Counted from the first letter of the stretch, positions 34,252 through 46,090 are shown. The stretch: DNA of 64,000 bases from Alicyclobacillus_A sp963788285 (GCA_963788285.1 CAWBGB010000014.1:1-64000), one strand, 5' to 3'. Translations and numbers: made by a program. Notes: a model not told the origin generated them from the sequence alone.

Positions 34252-37200
34252 TTAGACAGTCGCAGGCTGTAGATCAAATTCAAGTTTTGGTAATGACTCA
34301 ACGATTCTCTGTGTCTCGATGCTTACTCGTACGATTCTCTTCACTAGGTCCACGATGTAACGCGGATCGTCCGACCATTCATTCGGATCGTTGACAATAC
34401 CGCTGTTCTTATCCACTCGGATCTGATACCGATCCATAATCCATTCAATCGCAGACCTACCGTTCACCACATAGTTATACGCCTCAAGCGGGATCTCCGC
34501 GAGCGTTATATACGGATTGTAAACTATGGCAGTTTTGTCCACTTCTCGACCTCTTGCCTTAGCAAAGCGCATTTTTTCAACGCGGTAGAAATCTGGCGAG
34601 TCAGCGGCGCCCTGATGCAGCTCTTTCAGCGGCCACGGTTCAATTTTCTCATAGTTGAGATGCAAGTGTGCTAGTTGTCGTCCGCACTTACTGAACGTCC
34701 AAAAGTCCTGTTCCGACTTCACTTCTGGAATTCTGGGAAGCATCTTTTTCAGATCGGAGGCAAAGCGTTCCCGATACTCTGGCGAATGGAGTACGCCATA
34801 GACGTAGTAGAAAATGTCCTCCTTGGACACTGCGTTGCCATATCGCTTCCTAAACACATCATGCGCCCAATCTGTGATTGCATCATAACGGGTATAGCGG
34901 CCTTTTCCGGGCATCAGTTTATCGAGAAAACCGCCTGGTCGGTTACTCAGGTCTCCCTCACCGTGATCTTCATAGTAGTATAAAGGGAAGCATTGGCCAT
35001 TAGCCTGCAATTGAATATCTGGTAATACGTCGGAAATAATGACTGAGAACTCCTTGTTTCCACCGATACCTGTTACTGCAATCACGATGTTTTCATGTTC
35101 CGGTGTTGGAAAGAGCCGGGGCCACTTTGCCACGCGATGGTTCATCATATCATCGAAATACAGCCATTGCTTGGTGAATGGACGATACATGCTCGAAACC
35201 AAACGTGCCGAGTTGAAGCACGCTTTTCGACCGCGTGCCACATTCGGTAACAAGCTACTGGACCAACTGATTCGCTTTGGATCGCGTTCCACGAAAGTTT
35301 CTAACTTCGGCCATTGATCTTTGGTATAACCTTTACAGGCCAGAGTATACCGATCCACCTCGTTGTTGTAGTTTTCAATCATGAATTTCATGTTCGCCTC
35401 CAGACCGCTGTGGGAGAAGTTATAAACCCATGCGTCTCGATTGGACGAAAGGCCAGGACTTTTTATGGAAAAAATATCCTCGATTGCTTTAAATGTATAA
35501 AATACCGGATCGCGCTGATTGATCCAGTCATGCGCCTTATTGGGCTTGATTACCTCCCAGGATAGCCCCTTAATACTACCCGCTTGACTGATGATCTCCA
35601 GTTTCTGCTCGCGACTTAGATAATCGCCAATGTCATGGTAGTAAATTTCAGCCGTCCCATGCTTAGTGTGCGGATTTTTAACAAGGACCGTGATAGCAAC
35701 TGGCTGGCGACTACCGGAATCGAAGATTTTTCCACCTTCACGACGTGACTGCTCTCCAACACTGTGGAGCTGGTCTCCTCGTAAATTAAAGCAATAGACT
35801 TTACTGAACTCTTCCGCAAGACATTTGCGTAATCCGTCGGCACTTTTACTATCGATGAACATTCCATTGGTGACAAAGGCAATCACACCCTGATCCCCAA
35901 TCCGATCACTAGCCCAACGAATGGCGCGGATATAGGAGTCATAGAGACTGTTTTTGTTAATGGCTGTGGAAGCTGCTGCATAAGTTACGGCGATTCGCTC
36001 ATCCAAATGTTCATATTTGAGATTCTTGTTATTATCATTCTCGTTGCCTTGGCCGACCGAATATGGCGGGTTTCCAACGATGACCCGAATCTCTTGCTGC
36101 TTCTGTCGCGCGATTCGTTCGTTATTTTCCGGGAACATGGTTTCCATCCATGCACCTTCGTTTTCACCAAGCTGGAAAGTATCGGTCAGAACGATACCCG
36201 GAAACGGTTCATAGTCCTGTCCCGATAGACGATGGTACGCTTCCTCAATGTTGATCGCGGCTATGTAATACGCGAGCAATACAATTTCATTCGCGTGCAG
36301 CTCTTCCCGATACTTGCGCACAAGGTCTTCGGAACGGATCAACCCACTTTGCAACAAACGTACGATGAACGTTCCGGTACCGGTGAATGGATCGAGGACA
36401 TGTACACCCTTGTCGCTTAAATGTCTGCCAAACTCCTCTTGGAGCACGTCCTCTACGCTATGCAAGATGAAGTCCACGATCTCCACCGGCGTATACACAA
36501 TGCCCAAGCGATCCGCCATTTTTGGAAATGCCGTACGGAAGAACGTATCGTATAGTTCCATTACTATTTTCTGTTTGCCAGTAGCATTGTCGATGTTGCT
36601 AGCCCTACGTCGTACGCTTTCGTAGAAGCGCTCAAGCGATTGAGTCTCTTTCCACAGTGCATGCTCCTCCAAGGCTTGAAGGACTTTCTCCATGGACTGG
36701 GAGACTGGGTTATGCGCACTGAATTCGTATCCCTCAAACAAGGCATCGAAGACCGGTTTTGTGATTAAGTGCTGGGCCAGCATTTCAATGGCATCGTCTA
36801 CAGTGATTTTGTCATTCAGGTTGACATGAAGTCCTTTGAGGAACGTATTAAACGCTTCCTGGGCTTTACGGGCCTTTTCGTCATTACTGTGTAGGATTGC
36901 CTGAATGTGTGTACGATGACGTTCAGCAATGTCCGCTACATCCTCCGCCCACCGTTCCCAATACCGACGCTCGCCACATTTCTCTACAATCTTTGCGTAG
37001 ATCGCATTACGCCATTCGTCAATCTTGTGCAGGAAATCGGTCTGGATGCTTCGGGTTGTCGGTTCTGATTTTGGATCATCGCCGCTGTCATCCTTGCCTG
37101 CGCCCCCAACACCTATAACTTTGATCTGAGGCGGCTTGTTCTTGTTCAACTCCAGCTTGTTAACAATATCGTTGAAACGATCATCGTGCGCCCGTAGCGC

Positions 37201-39034
37201 GTTCAGCACATCCCAGACGACCTTGTAGCGCTTGTTGTCATTCAGCGCTTCCTCGGGAGACTGGTTCGACGCAACGGCAATCGGGAGGATCACATACCCG
37301 TACTGCTTTCCTTCCGCTCGACGCATAACACGCCCGACAGCCTGCACAACATCCACCTGTGAATTACGCGGATTCAAAAACATCACGGCATCCAGGGCAG
37401 GGACATCCACACCCTCCGTCAGACAACGGGCGTTGGTCAGAATGTGGCAGGTGTTGGGGTCTACCACATGTTTGAGCCACTTAAGCTTTTGATTGCGCTC
37501 GACCACGTTTTGCGTACCGTCTACATGCTCCACTTCACAGCGCAGTAGGTTGCCGGACTGTAATCCAGCCGATGCCACATAATCATTGATTGTCTGTTCA
37601 AACAGATCCCGGATTCGCTTGGAGTTACTGATCGTCGTGGTAAAGGCCACCGCACGCCGCATCGGGCCTGGATCCAAATAGCGATCTGGATCGTCGTTAG
37701 GAAAACGCTTCGATAAAGCATTCCAACATCCTACGATTTTCGCCGCATCATCTAAGTCAGCATCCACATTGCCATCGTGAATTGGCCGCTCGAGATGGCG
37801 GAGGATATACTGCTCGTCCACCGCGAGGATAATTACCTTGTAGTCTGAAAGAATCCCGGATTCGACCGCCTGTGAGAAGTTCAGCCGGTGAAATTCAGGT
37901 CCGTACACGGACTCGTCGTCCATCGAGTACAAGACGACTCCTGCGTCTTTGTACTGGCTTCGGCGTAAATTCGTGGAGTGGCCGTCATATACAATCGCTT
38001 CTTGGCCCTCAGGAACGAATTATCATGCACTCGCGTAAAATGTGATGCATTGGCACCTTGCACCACACCCGTAGTTCGATGTGCCTCGTCGCAAATGACT
38101 AGATCAAACTCCGGCAAGCCCAAGCTTTGCGCTTCTCCGACTACGTCAATCGATTGGTACGTCGAAAAGATGACCGTGACCGCGTCCTTGGCTCCTGTAG
38201 CCACTTGAGCGACGAGATCCCTTGCATTGGTTGTCGCAGGGTAGGCGAGATCCGAGGCGCGCATGTCCTCTTCGTTTCGACCAACCTTGCGGTCTGAACA
38301 CACGGCAAATGAACGGATTGGAACCTCCGCCTCTGCAGTCCATTCGCGAAGGGTTTGAGACAATAAGGAAATTGAAGGCACCAGGAATAAGACAAGCCGA
38401 CCCGTTGGCACCATCTTTTCCATCAAACGAAGCGATGTAAATGTCTTCCCGGTGCCACAGGCCATAATCAGCCTGCCACGATCATACGTTTGGAAACCAG
38501 CAAGGACATCTGAAATCGCATCTGTCTGATACCGACGTAGTTGCTTTTTGGCGCGCGATACTAACGTCTCGGGCTGGCTCCATGAAAAGCGTTCCCAATC
38601 AATTGGACTTTGCTCGAGTGCGCCCAAATCCAAAATGGACACCGGAATTTGCTGGTCACTACAGGCGTCTTCTGCATGTTTAGAAAACGGAGCGGTCGCA
38701 ATCACCATTCGCTTGCGAAATGGGTGTTTTCCTGATGCCGTAAAAAACGAATCTAGGTCTGCCTTTTGAACCCGATGATGCGGGCCATAGAATTTGCACT
38801 GGATAGCCCATATGTCGCCGCTACCGGCTTCTTCTGCAACCAGGTCAATGCCTGTGTCTACTCGCCCTGCCCGCCCCGGCCAGTCCATCCAGCGCCAAAC
38901 TTTGAGAATAGTTGGGCGTACTGCGGGTCGGTGCGCAAAAATGCAACCATTAATCGTTCAAATAAATCACCTTGGTCTCTTGTGCTTGTTGCAGTTTGAT
39001 GTAATTGGTTAAGAATGTCGTAGATTGTAGCCAT
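34252..39034 (-). pseudogene. type ISP restriction-modification enzyme, two frameshifts
   Basis: One translocating restriction-methylation polypeptide of about 1590 residues if intact. From the start (ATG 39034): an Mrr-like nuclease (DTGIDLVAEE, IWAIQCKFY), a superfamily 2 helicase (MACGTGKTF, ICDEAHRTTG, YMTATPRIY, QAVGRVMRR), a coupler, an N6-adenine methyltransferase (VLDPFTGTGTFIVRL, VGNPPYSVGQ) and a target-recognition C-terminus. Frame breaks lie near 38890-38902 (before VWRWMDWPGR) and near 37935-37960 (before KDAGVVLYSMDD). The 1226-residue remainder is open. No homopolymer marks either break. Unless these are sequencing errors, the nuclease and helicase parts are separated from the methylase. 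Confidence 0.88.
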
Positions 39035-39446
39035 ATTGTACCTCTCTTGACCTTGGACTCTGTTTCGGACAACAACTGTAGTACTTCGCGACCGAGTAAC
39101 AGAATTCCTACTAGGGTCGCTAAGTTCTTAACAGCTGTACAAGTGGTAAAGTGTATGAATGTGATGAACTTGGATTTTTACATGGCGGATAAAAACAAAG
39201 TGGCCCATTACACATTAAGGCACGGGCCTCTAGTTTTAGTGGCTCGATTCAGTGGAGCTGTAAGAGTTATCCCGCATTATATGTCACCTGACGTATTCCG
39301 TTTCGGCAACCATGTGCATACCCATGGGTAGTCGTGTTATTATTTTAGCAAGCCGTGAAGAGAGCATTAGCCTAGCCGTTTTGCGGGCGCTCAAAGTACG
39401 ATTGGCATGCGATTTATAGCGGGCGTAGTGCGGCATAGATTGCGCT
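39035..39446. other. gap between ISP gene and right att repeat
   Basis: No gene supported; the 108-codon frame at 39005-39331 has no start site or family features. The sequence must hold the promoter of the leftward restriction gene. Confidence 0.35.
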
Positions 39447-39508
39447 GCTTCCCAAGCTGAATGTTGCGGGTTCGAGTCCCGTCGTCCGCTCCAGTGTTGA
39501 GGGGTATA
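39447..39508 (+). repeat. attachment-site repeat 2: 3' end of tRNA-Gly(CCC)
   Basis: Identical over 62 bases to 9853-9914. Here too the tRNA 5' half is missing. The pair defines the ends of the 29.5-kb island, and each copy is followed within about 200 bases by the same kind of integrase gene. Confidence 0.87.
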
Positions 39509-39694
39509 CTCTTAACGTATCTGAAATTGGCCTTTCTGTCTGCAAAGACGCGAAGGTCAATTCGGGTACCGGTCGAGGGTATACCTTTTTGCGTTGCTCG
39601 ATAGGCTGAAATGCCCATGATAAGCCTCATTATGCTGATGATAAGCCTCCTCATCTGGTACTGTCTAAACCGGCTGGATATGGAGGTAAAAGCT

Positions 39695-40021
39695 GTGACC
39701 TACGCCGAACAACTAGCACTTATCCTCTCAAACGTCACAAAAAGTTCACAGCAGCCCGTAAGGACGATCAAGATGGAATTCGTGAGTACATGGTCAACTA
39801 CGCCCGCCGGGGCTGCTCTATGCGTACCATATATTTGTGCCTTCGTGGATTTGCGAAGGTTTGCCGAAGACGTCGCCCTGCATGAAAACAATGGACAACC
39901 CTTCCCTATCGAAGACGTTACCAAGAATGTTATCGAGGCTTACCTGTCTCCGTTGGCAATGGGCATGGAAATCAAGTGTACAAAGAAACTCAGCAGGTGT
40001 AAACTCCTGTGCAATTTCTGA
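39695..40021 (+). pseudogene. decayed integrase, relative of 10101-11192
   Basis: GTG at 39695 after GGAGG opens VTYAEQLALILSNVTKSS, matching VSYAQDLAKILTGVTKSS of the intact integrase. The frame then shifts (DGIREYMVNYARRGCSMR in another frame) and returns at FVDLRRFAEDVALHENNG. It is cut at about residue 98 (EIKCTKK), after which methyltransferase remains begin. The catalytic domain is gone. Confidence 0.87.
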
Positions 40022-40690
40022 CGCGAATGCCTCGAAGGCGAAGCCGCACACTAGAAGTAAATCAAATCCCACCCTTCATAGCTTCCTTAGCTGCCTCACG
40101 GACATACTCCGAGCCTACGGTGCCATGCTCGGGTCTGATGGACACAGCAACACGCCGCAATGTCCCGCCCTTCTACACGAATTCACCGACGGCATGGATG
40201 TACTCACTGGTAAAAGATTCCAAGGAATCAAATTTGATTTTGCTCCACCGCCGCTGTTTCAGGGAGTTCTGTATCGGGTGACGCAACGCGGTGCGGGGAC
40301 AAGCTCTCAACTGTGAAAGGGCCAGTTACGCGAATACGATTTCTGTCCTCGTAAGGCTGGTCGTACAGCATCTCCATGTCAGCGTGCCGCATTATGGCTT
40401 CGTCGATCTCCTCACGCGTCATCCTTCGCGAATGTCAGGATTGTTAACGATGGCTTTAAATGTCACGTGCGGAACACGTTTATAAACGAAGCCCTTGCGA
40501 ATATCGTATCCATGATGAATGTCTGAAACGTCCTGTCCAGTCAGTTCCGCTTCTTTTTTCTGACCCTCCAGTGAATCAAGTTGGACAGATATATCAAGGA
40601 ACGCATCAACGTCCAATAAGCCTACACACTTCGACACATTTCGTGCTGACACCGTGCTACACGCCAACCAAACGTCATCGAAGGTACACC
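39985..40690 (-). pseudogene. adenine-specific DNA methyltransferase remnant
   Basis: Read leftwards in shifting frames: LEGQKKEAELTG, GFVYKRVPHVTFKAI with NNPDIREG and a stop, MTREEIDEAIMRHADME, RVTGPFTVESLSPHRV, SIRPEHGTVGSEYVREAAKEA, FDLLLVCGFAFEAFASEI. This order is that of large site-specific (type III-like) adenine methyltransferases. Several frameshifts and stops make it non-functional. The N-terminal catalytic part is missing. Confidence 0.8.
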
Positions 40691-40950
40691 TATGTGAGTC
40701 ACCGATACTGTTCCGGTGGCTCTTTGGCGTTCGGATGTTTTTGCTAAGTCGACCGGGCACGTGGTCTGCCTTCTTTTTTATAGTGTGGGGACACAGTGGA
40801 CTCTACCTGCTATCTGTCTTGTTCAGAAACGTTACCGACTAGATAATGATGACGCTGTGGCGGCAGGCATCATCCAGTCGAAAGTGTGAGGTGTCCGATA
40901 TTTTGTTAACGTAATGGACGTTATTAGACGCATCAAAAACCGCCTGTCAC
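40691..40950. other. gap between methyltransferase and IS remnants
   Basis: No feature supported. Confidence 0.3.
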
Positions 40951-41792
40951 TTTGTTGCCGGATGACTTCTTCCTACCATTTGGCGGAAAGTTGAATCAGG
41001 AGAACCGCTAGGTCACACTCGCCCAGATGATTCCCTGGTGAAGCAACTGCGGTTTGTGGCGCGTGACTTGCGAATCATCGCCAAACTGCGGGATGAGGTT
41101 AGGTTGGACTCGGCGCGCTGAGCGTTCGGCAATATCGTCAAATGTTGGTCATTCATGAGCTGTATCGCCAGCAAGAGGAGATGTACCGCAGGAGGATACG
41201 GCGCATCGACGATCGGGTCGTCAGCATCTCGCAACCGCATATGCATCCTATCGTGCGTAGCAATGTACGTGCAAACGTTGAGTTCGGTGCAAAAGTGGCA
41301 ATCAGTGTGGTGGACGGGTACGCAGACTAGAGCGGTTGAATTGGTACAGCTTTCATGAAGGTCACACCCTGCAGGCGGAGGTTGAGGCTTAACGGGAACG
41401 CTATGGCTACTATCCAGAGGCCGTGCTGGACGACAAGGCCTACCGGAACCAGGAGAACCTGCGTTACTGCAAGGAACGTGGCATTCGCTTAAGTGGACCG
41501 CCGTTGGGCCGGCCCTCGAAGACGGAGCGAGGGGAACAGTGGAAGATAGAGAGGTAGGACGCAGTGGAGCGTAATGTCGTTGAAGAGAAATTCGGCGAAG
41601 GCAAGCGCCTCTATGGCCTGGGGCTAATTCGGGCGCGCCTCCAGGCGACGAGCGAGACGGTTGTCGCGATGCAGTTGCTGGTACTGAACCTGGAGCGGCG
41701 CCTCCGCCTTTTCTTGACTCTTTTTTCGAATGGCTGCTCCAGACTGTCACGTCTCCCATTCCAGCTAATGCATGACCCATTCAGCAGACCCT
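40951..41792 (+). mobile_element. internally deleted IS5-type remnant
   Basis: Matches the IS at 21181-22788 in reverse orientation: it opens with TTGCCGGATGACTTCTTCCT, jumps after about 45 codons to the segment starting AAGCAACTGCGGTTTGTGGC (a loss of about 200 codons), and continues through the DDE region with several stops to the terminal repeat TTCAGCAGACCC at 41781-41792. No functional transposase can be made. Confidence 0.87.
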
Positions 41793-41968
41793 AATTATCC
41801 TTTGCTGCTACAGTCATCAATATCCTATCATTGACGAGTTGTACCACTATCCCCCAACGGGTTAACCTGCACACTACGCTGTTAGTAGCCACGTATCAAT
41901 TAAACATATCCGAACACCGCTGAATCTGTTAACATCACCGATGTAGACCTTGCTACGAGGAGGTTCCA

Positions 41969-43237
41969 ATGACGCACCAAGATCGGCATCATACAGGCTG
42001 GCAAACCGTGCTCATCTTGTTCTTTATCACCTCAGCCGTGGAATCCATGTCCATGAGCCATGTGTTCGCATTTATGCCGGTCTATCTGCAGTCGATGCAG
42101 GTTCCACACGTGGAAACATGGGTCGGCATCCTGTCGGCTGTTACATTCGTGGTGGGACTGCCGCTTGTTCCATTGTGGGGGATTTGGGCCCAACGGTACG
42201 GCGGAAAACTGGTGATCATACGTAGCGCCTATGTGGAGATGGCTGTCTTTCTGATTCTTGGGCTGAGTCACTCACTGTTTGGCGTTTTTGTTGCGATGAT
42301 GCTGGTTGGCTTTCAGCTCGGAAACACTGGCATCATGTTGGCTGCGATTCGTCAGGCAGCGCCAGATGAGCGTGTGGGGTTCGCCGTCTCCGTGTTCAGC
42401 GTATCCTCGTCGGTCGGGATGGCGGGTGGGCCGCTGATGGGCGGTGTCATCACTGGCCTGCACCTGCTCAACTTGCACGGATTGTATGTGCTCGATGGGA
42501 TATTGTCCTGCCTCACCGGCTCCATGCTGCTGGTCTTCTATCGACAGCCCACACTGCCGCCGGACGCTCACGGAGCAGATATTGAACCCCGGCGTGAGTC
42601 GGCCTGGACGGCAGCGTGGCAATCGGTTCGTTTTACCTTCAGCCTACCGGTGACATGGACGTTGTTTGCGATCTATGCCGTTCTGATGATGGCGCGCCAG
42701 ATGATCACGCCGTACCTTCCGATCGCCATTGAGCGACTGCCGCTCCACTCGGTCTCAACCACGGTATCCATCGGCGGTCTGATGGGGTTGTCTGCAGTGG
42801 TCGGCGCGCTTATCACAGTTGTTGCTGGGCGGCTCGGCGACAAGGTGGGGTTTGTCCGCATCCTCATTCTGGCGTTTGTATGCTCACTTCCGGCAGTTCT
42901 GCTGCTTGGGCTGTCACGCGATGTATCCTGGTTCATCCTGGCCCTTACGGTGTTCAGCGCAGGTTACAGCATCGGGGGAGCTATGGTGTTTGCACTATTC
43001 TCTACACGGATTCCAGAAACGCATCGCAGCACTGCATTGAACCTGGTCTATCTTCCACTTTATCTGGGAGGCATCGTTGGACCCGCCGTCGCCTCTGGGC
43101 TCACACGCATTGGCCTGTTTGGCCCGTTCCTGGGGGCGGCCGTACTGTTCATGTTCGGAATCGTGATCACGGTGGCAACGCGTAAGTACACGGCGGGCGA
43201 GTCTCCCACACCTGCACAGATATCGATTACTGGGTGA
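41969..43237 (+). CDS. MFS multidrug-type transporter
   Basis: A 422-residue inner-membrane transporter with twelve predicted helices. Between helices 2 and 3 the MFS motif A variant is GIWAQRYGGKLVI; the related loop in the second half is GRLGDKVGFVRI. PLMGGVITG resembles the antiporter motif C (GPxxGG as GGPLMGGVI). AGGAGG precedes the ATG. Substrate cannot be told; drug/proton antiport is most likely. It marks the first intact chromosomal gene right of the island. Confidence 0.9.
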   Translation: MTHQDRHHTGWQTVLILFFITSAVESMSMSHVFAFMPVYLQSMQVPHVETWVGILSAVTFVVGLPLVPLWGIWAQRYGGKLVIIRSAYVEMAVFLILGLSHSLFGVFVAMMLVGFQLGNTGIMLAAIRQAAPDERVGFAVSVFSVSSSVGMAGGPLMGGVITGLHLLNLHGLYVLDGILSCLTGSMLLVFYRQPTLPPDAHGADIEPRRESAWTAAWQSVRFTFSLPVTWTLFAIYAVLMMARQMITPYLPIAIERLPLHSVSTTVSIGGLMGLSAVVGALITVVAGRLGDKVGFVRILILAFVCSLPAVLLLGLSRDVSWFILALTVFSAGYSIGGAMVFALFSTRIPETHRSTALNLVYLPLYLGGIVGPAVASGLTRIGLFGPFLGAAVLFMFGIVITVATRKYTAGESPTPAQISITG

Positions 43238-43385
43238 ACGTTCTGCACGTTCGATTCACCCCTCTGGGGGTTCCGTCATCAGCGTCATTGTCGTCACAAG
43301 CCAAGGTAAGGCTTTTACCCCTGACGATTACTCTAACTAAGCGTCACTAGTCGTCATGCGACGCGTTTCTTTGTACCTAAACACG

Positions 43386-43411
43386 AAAAAGACGGTTAGG
43401 CCGCCTTCTCC
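43386..43411 (-). terminator. leftward terminator
   Basis: AAGGCGG-CCTAA-CCGTCTT with a T-rich tail (TTTTCG) when read leftwards. No intact leftward gene precedes it closely; it may have served a gene now decayed. Confidence 0.5.
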
Positions 43412-43678
43412 GTACAAGGTATTGAAGGTCTGAGGACTCAGACAAGACAGTTCGAGCCGCTATACCACATCATCCTCCTTCCGACCTGTATACTTTAGCA
43501 CTATATGAATCACAAGTGACGCTGATTACGATTCTCCCACACACTCGAGTTACGTTGCATACTATTCCTCCCCCCTTCATTTGTCGTATAGAGGCAGACA
43601 CGTGACCGTCCTCTGAAACGTCAAAAAAGTTTTTTTGATGAGGTTAATCAGCGCTTGGAGCGCAGATACTAACGTTTG

Positions 43679-43909
43679 TCAAAACGCCTTTTCTGCGGGT
43701 GTTACGTTGGGATCTACGGTAGGAGTGGTGGCTTGTGTGGGTGCTGCTTGGGCTGGTGTTTGGGGGGTTACTTGCGAGCTTGTCGGTGCTGTGGCTGGCG
43801 CACTGGTTTCTGCGGCGGGTTTGGCCGGAGAAGCGGTAGCCGGAGCTGGCGCTATAGGTTTCGGCTGTAAGGAAGTCTTACAGTCAGGCGATGTCAAAGA
43901 CTTGTTCAC
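43679..43909 (-). pseudogene. Pro/Ala/Thr-rich C-terminal fragment
   Basis: A frame without clear start reads SPDCKTSLQPKP followed by a Pro-Ala-Thr-rich tail (PAPATASPAKPAAETSAPAT). It looks like the linker tail of an exported protein whose 5' part is lost; a stop lies just upstream. The opposite strand frame (Val/Gly/Ala-rich) is the shadow. Uncertain. Confidence 0.35.
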
Positions 43910-44114
43910 CGCTATTGAGTATTACGTGCGTGCAGCTTCACAACAGACTATTTACAAATACAGGAATCCAACCGTTGTCCACAGTTACAGGTTCCTTGCT
44001 TCGGATAGGAGAAACCGCCTGTACGAAGAAAAATCCCCGCTGTTAGGGTCATTCCACCATGCTTTATAGTTTTGGGTGAATAGTCCCCGGCCATGTTCGC
44101 ATGTCCAAATTTCA

Positions 44115-44476
44115 TCAAATCTCTTCATCAAGCGCATCTGCGACAGGTATGAAACGATCCGGACCCAATTCCGCCCTTCAACCACAACGGATCAGTCCTG
44201 TCTCTGTCCCAGTCTCGTGCCACTCACCGTTCTCCCAAAAGACGGCTTGACCAGCTTGTATCACCGTGCGTGTTGACTCTGTTCCTCGTACCCAGCCCTC
44301 GCCTTGGACGACAAGAAACAATTGGAGTCCAACCACTTGATGCAAGCCGATTACACCATTCGGTTGCACATGCATGCAACCGATTTGTACCCCAGAGGAC
44401 GTTCGCAGAATCCGGGATAAATTTACGCCCCTGGCTTCCAAAAGCAGACAGTTGCATCAAATTGAAACAGCTTCAT
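44115..44476 (-). pseudogene. cupin protein pseudogene
   Basis: ATG 44476 (after GGAGG) opens MKLFQFDA, then a frame break; LEARGVNLSRILRTSSGVQIG, MHVQPNGVIGLHQV, QLFLVVQGEGWVRG and VFWENGEWHETGTE follow, the full beta-barrel of a small cupin. A second break near VVVEGRN shifts the C-terminus (PDRFIPVADALDEEI). At least two frameshifts. The metal ligands are partly visible (H in GLHQV, H in EWHETG). Confidence 0.75.
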
Positions 44477-44622
44477 GTACCCTTCTCCTCCTATCGCGTA
44501 CAAAAGGCGGATCGTAGCATGGACAGACAATCTTTGACTTGCTCTCTTGTCTGCTTGTTTACCCTCCCGGCGTACATTTTCAGTCGATGCAGAATTCTTC
44601 TACCTCTTTGTATACATGTCCT

Positions 44623-45161
44623 TCATAGGTTGTGTTTATCATCTAAATTAATTTTTAAGACCATGAGGTCTTCATCGAAGTACTGTCCGTTTGATTTTAA
44701 TTCGTTCCGTTCCGTACCATAGACAACAAATCCCACAGACACCGCTTTGCAGCAACGTTACTGGACACAACCGCCAAGTTTATTTGTTCCAGACCAACAC
44801 ATTGTTTTGCCCTTCTTTATAGCTCGTGTAGTAGTAATACTTTTCCTGTTCCTTGCCCACGTTTCTCAGGTTCAACATACATGGTGTATGCGTTACCCTT
44901 ATGTATCATTTTCAAGTTTCTCTCACGTACGAACGTCACGATCGCAACTAATGCACCATCGCCATCAAAGGCTCCTAAAGTAAAATTGTCTTTGGTTGGT
45001 TGTAAATTTTCTGCCGTTCTTTCAATTGGTTTGTTTATTTCAATTTCGTAGGTCGTCAAAAAGCACTCTGGATTATTTTTATTTTATAATGAATGTAACC
45101 TTATTTCTTGGTACAATCGTGCATCTGATTCATCCAATAAACGAATGTTCGTAAATATCAT
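44623..45161 (-). pseudogene. GNAT acetyltransferase pseudogene
   Basis: ATG 45161 opens MIFTNIRLLDESDARLYQEI, reaches an in-frame TAA after LHSL, continues LTTYEIEINKPIERTAEN, GALVAIVTFVRE and the acetyl-CoA loop VEPEKRGQGTGKVLL, then shifts frame to INLAVVSSNVAAKR and YGTERNELKSNGQYFDED. One nonsense codon and at least two frameshifts. Fold and loop are those of a GNAT family N-acetyltransferase. Confidence 0.8.
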
Positions 45162-45448
45162 CTCCTCTTAATGACCACTTCGCAGAGACACGCGAAAGGG
45201 AGTTGTCCAATTATGGTAAGATTCCTCTACTTTCCGTCCTATTGGCGTAGAAATCGACAAGTTATTAAGTCATCCTGCCCTGTAGTTCAAGAAGGGATAT
45301 ACCGTTAAGTCCAATAATCATCAATGTTCCGTGTCACTCTGCACGTAACCAGCACATCTCAGGGGTCATCTTTATACTTCACCTAAACACGACAAGATTG
45401 GACGGATGAGATCAGAGATTAGGTATAAACTTCGGGGAGGATACTGAG
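45162..45448. other. gap before LssY_C gene
   Basis: Nothing recognisable apart from the GGGGAGG site just before 45449. Confidence 0.3.
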
Positions 45449-46090
45449 ATGCATAAACAATTTAACGGTACAGAACAAATATCTCTCGATAATTATCCAA
45501 AGTGCACACTAACTGAACACGGGAGACCAGGCGATCCCATTAATATTTTAATACTTGCGGACAAAGCAACCATTACACAGGCTTTTCTCAAAGCAGGTTG
45601 GAAAGTCCCGGATCCCATTACCAGTAGGACTGCACTAAAAATTGGCGTTGATTCGATTTTTGGAAGACCATATCCAACAGCCCCTGTGAGCAACTTATAC
45701 TTATTTGGACGAAAGGAAGATTTAGCGTTTGAACGACCTGGAAAAACCGCACGTACGCGCGAGCACATTCGTCTATGGGATACAGGAGATATGTATGCTG
45801 GACAAGATATATGGATTGGTTCAGCAACTTACGACAGCGGCATTGAACTTAGTCATGTCAATGATTTACCAACCCATCATATAGATGCCGATGTGGACAA
45901 AGAACGGGATTCGGTTGCTGCGCAATTGAAACCGTTTATGGCATCGGAAATTAAAATCCCTTATTCCACGCCCACTAACGATGGATACAACGGTGAAGGC
46001 GATCGGTACTATACGGATGGTTATATCGCTATTTTAGCGGCTGATAAGTTCATCGATAAAGCAAATTTTACGCTAAGCACACTAAAGTAA
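45449..46090 (+). CDS. LssY C-terminal domain protein
   Basis: A 213-residue soluble protein matching the LssY_C domain: GWKVPDPITSRTAL, PYPTAPVSNLYLFGR, LAFERPGKTART-REHIRLW, IWIGSATYDSGIE and THHIDADVDKERD. In larger proteins this domain follows a PAP2 phosphatase; here it is alone, which is common. No signal peptide or membrane helix. Function of the domain is unknown. Confidence 0.85.
   Translation: MHKQFNGTEQISLDNYPKCTLTEHGRPGDPINILILADKATITQAFLKAGWKVPDPITSRTALKIGVDSIFGRPYPTAPVSNLYLFGRKEDLAFERPGKTARTREHIRLWDTGDMYAGQDIWIGSATYDSGIELSHVNDLPTHHIDADVDKERDSVAAQLKPFMASEIKIPYSTPTNDGYNGEGDRYYTDGYIAILAADKFIDKANFTLSTLK

Noticed and set aside
39005..39331. 108-codon open frame before the right att repeat
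   Set aside because: It overlaps the start of the leftward restriction gene and has no start site or recognisable motif.
43415..43480. A tRNA-like sequence with a TTCGAGCC loop
   Set aside because: The anticodon and acceptor arms cannot be paired properly on either strand.
43635..44069. Val/Gly/Ala-rich protein on the + strand
   Set aside because: Antisense of a Pro/Ala/Thr-rich leftward tail; no start site and biased composition.
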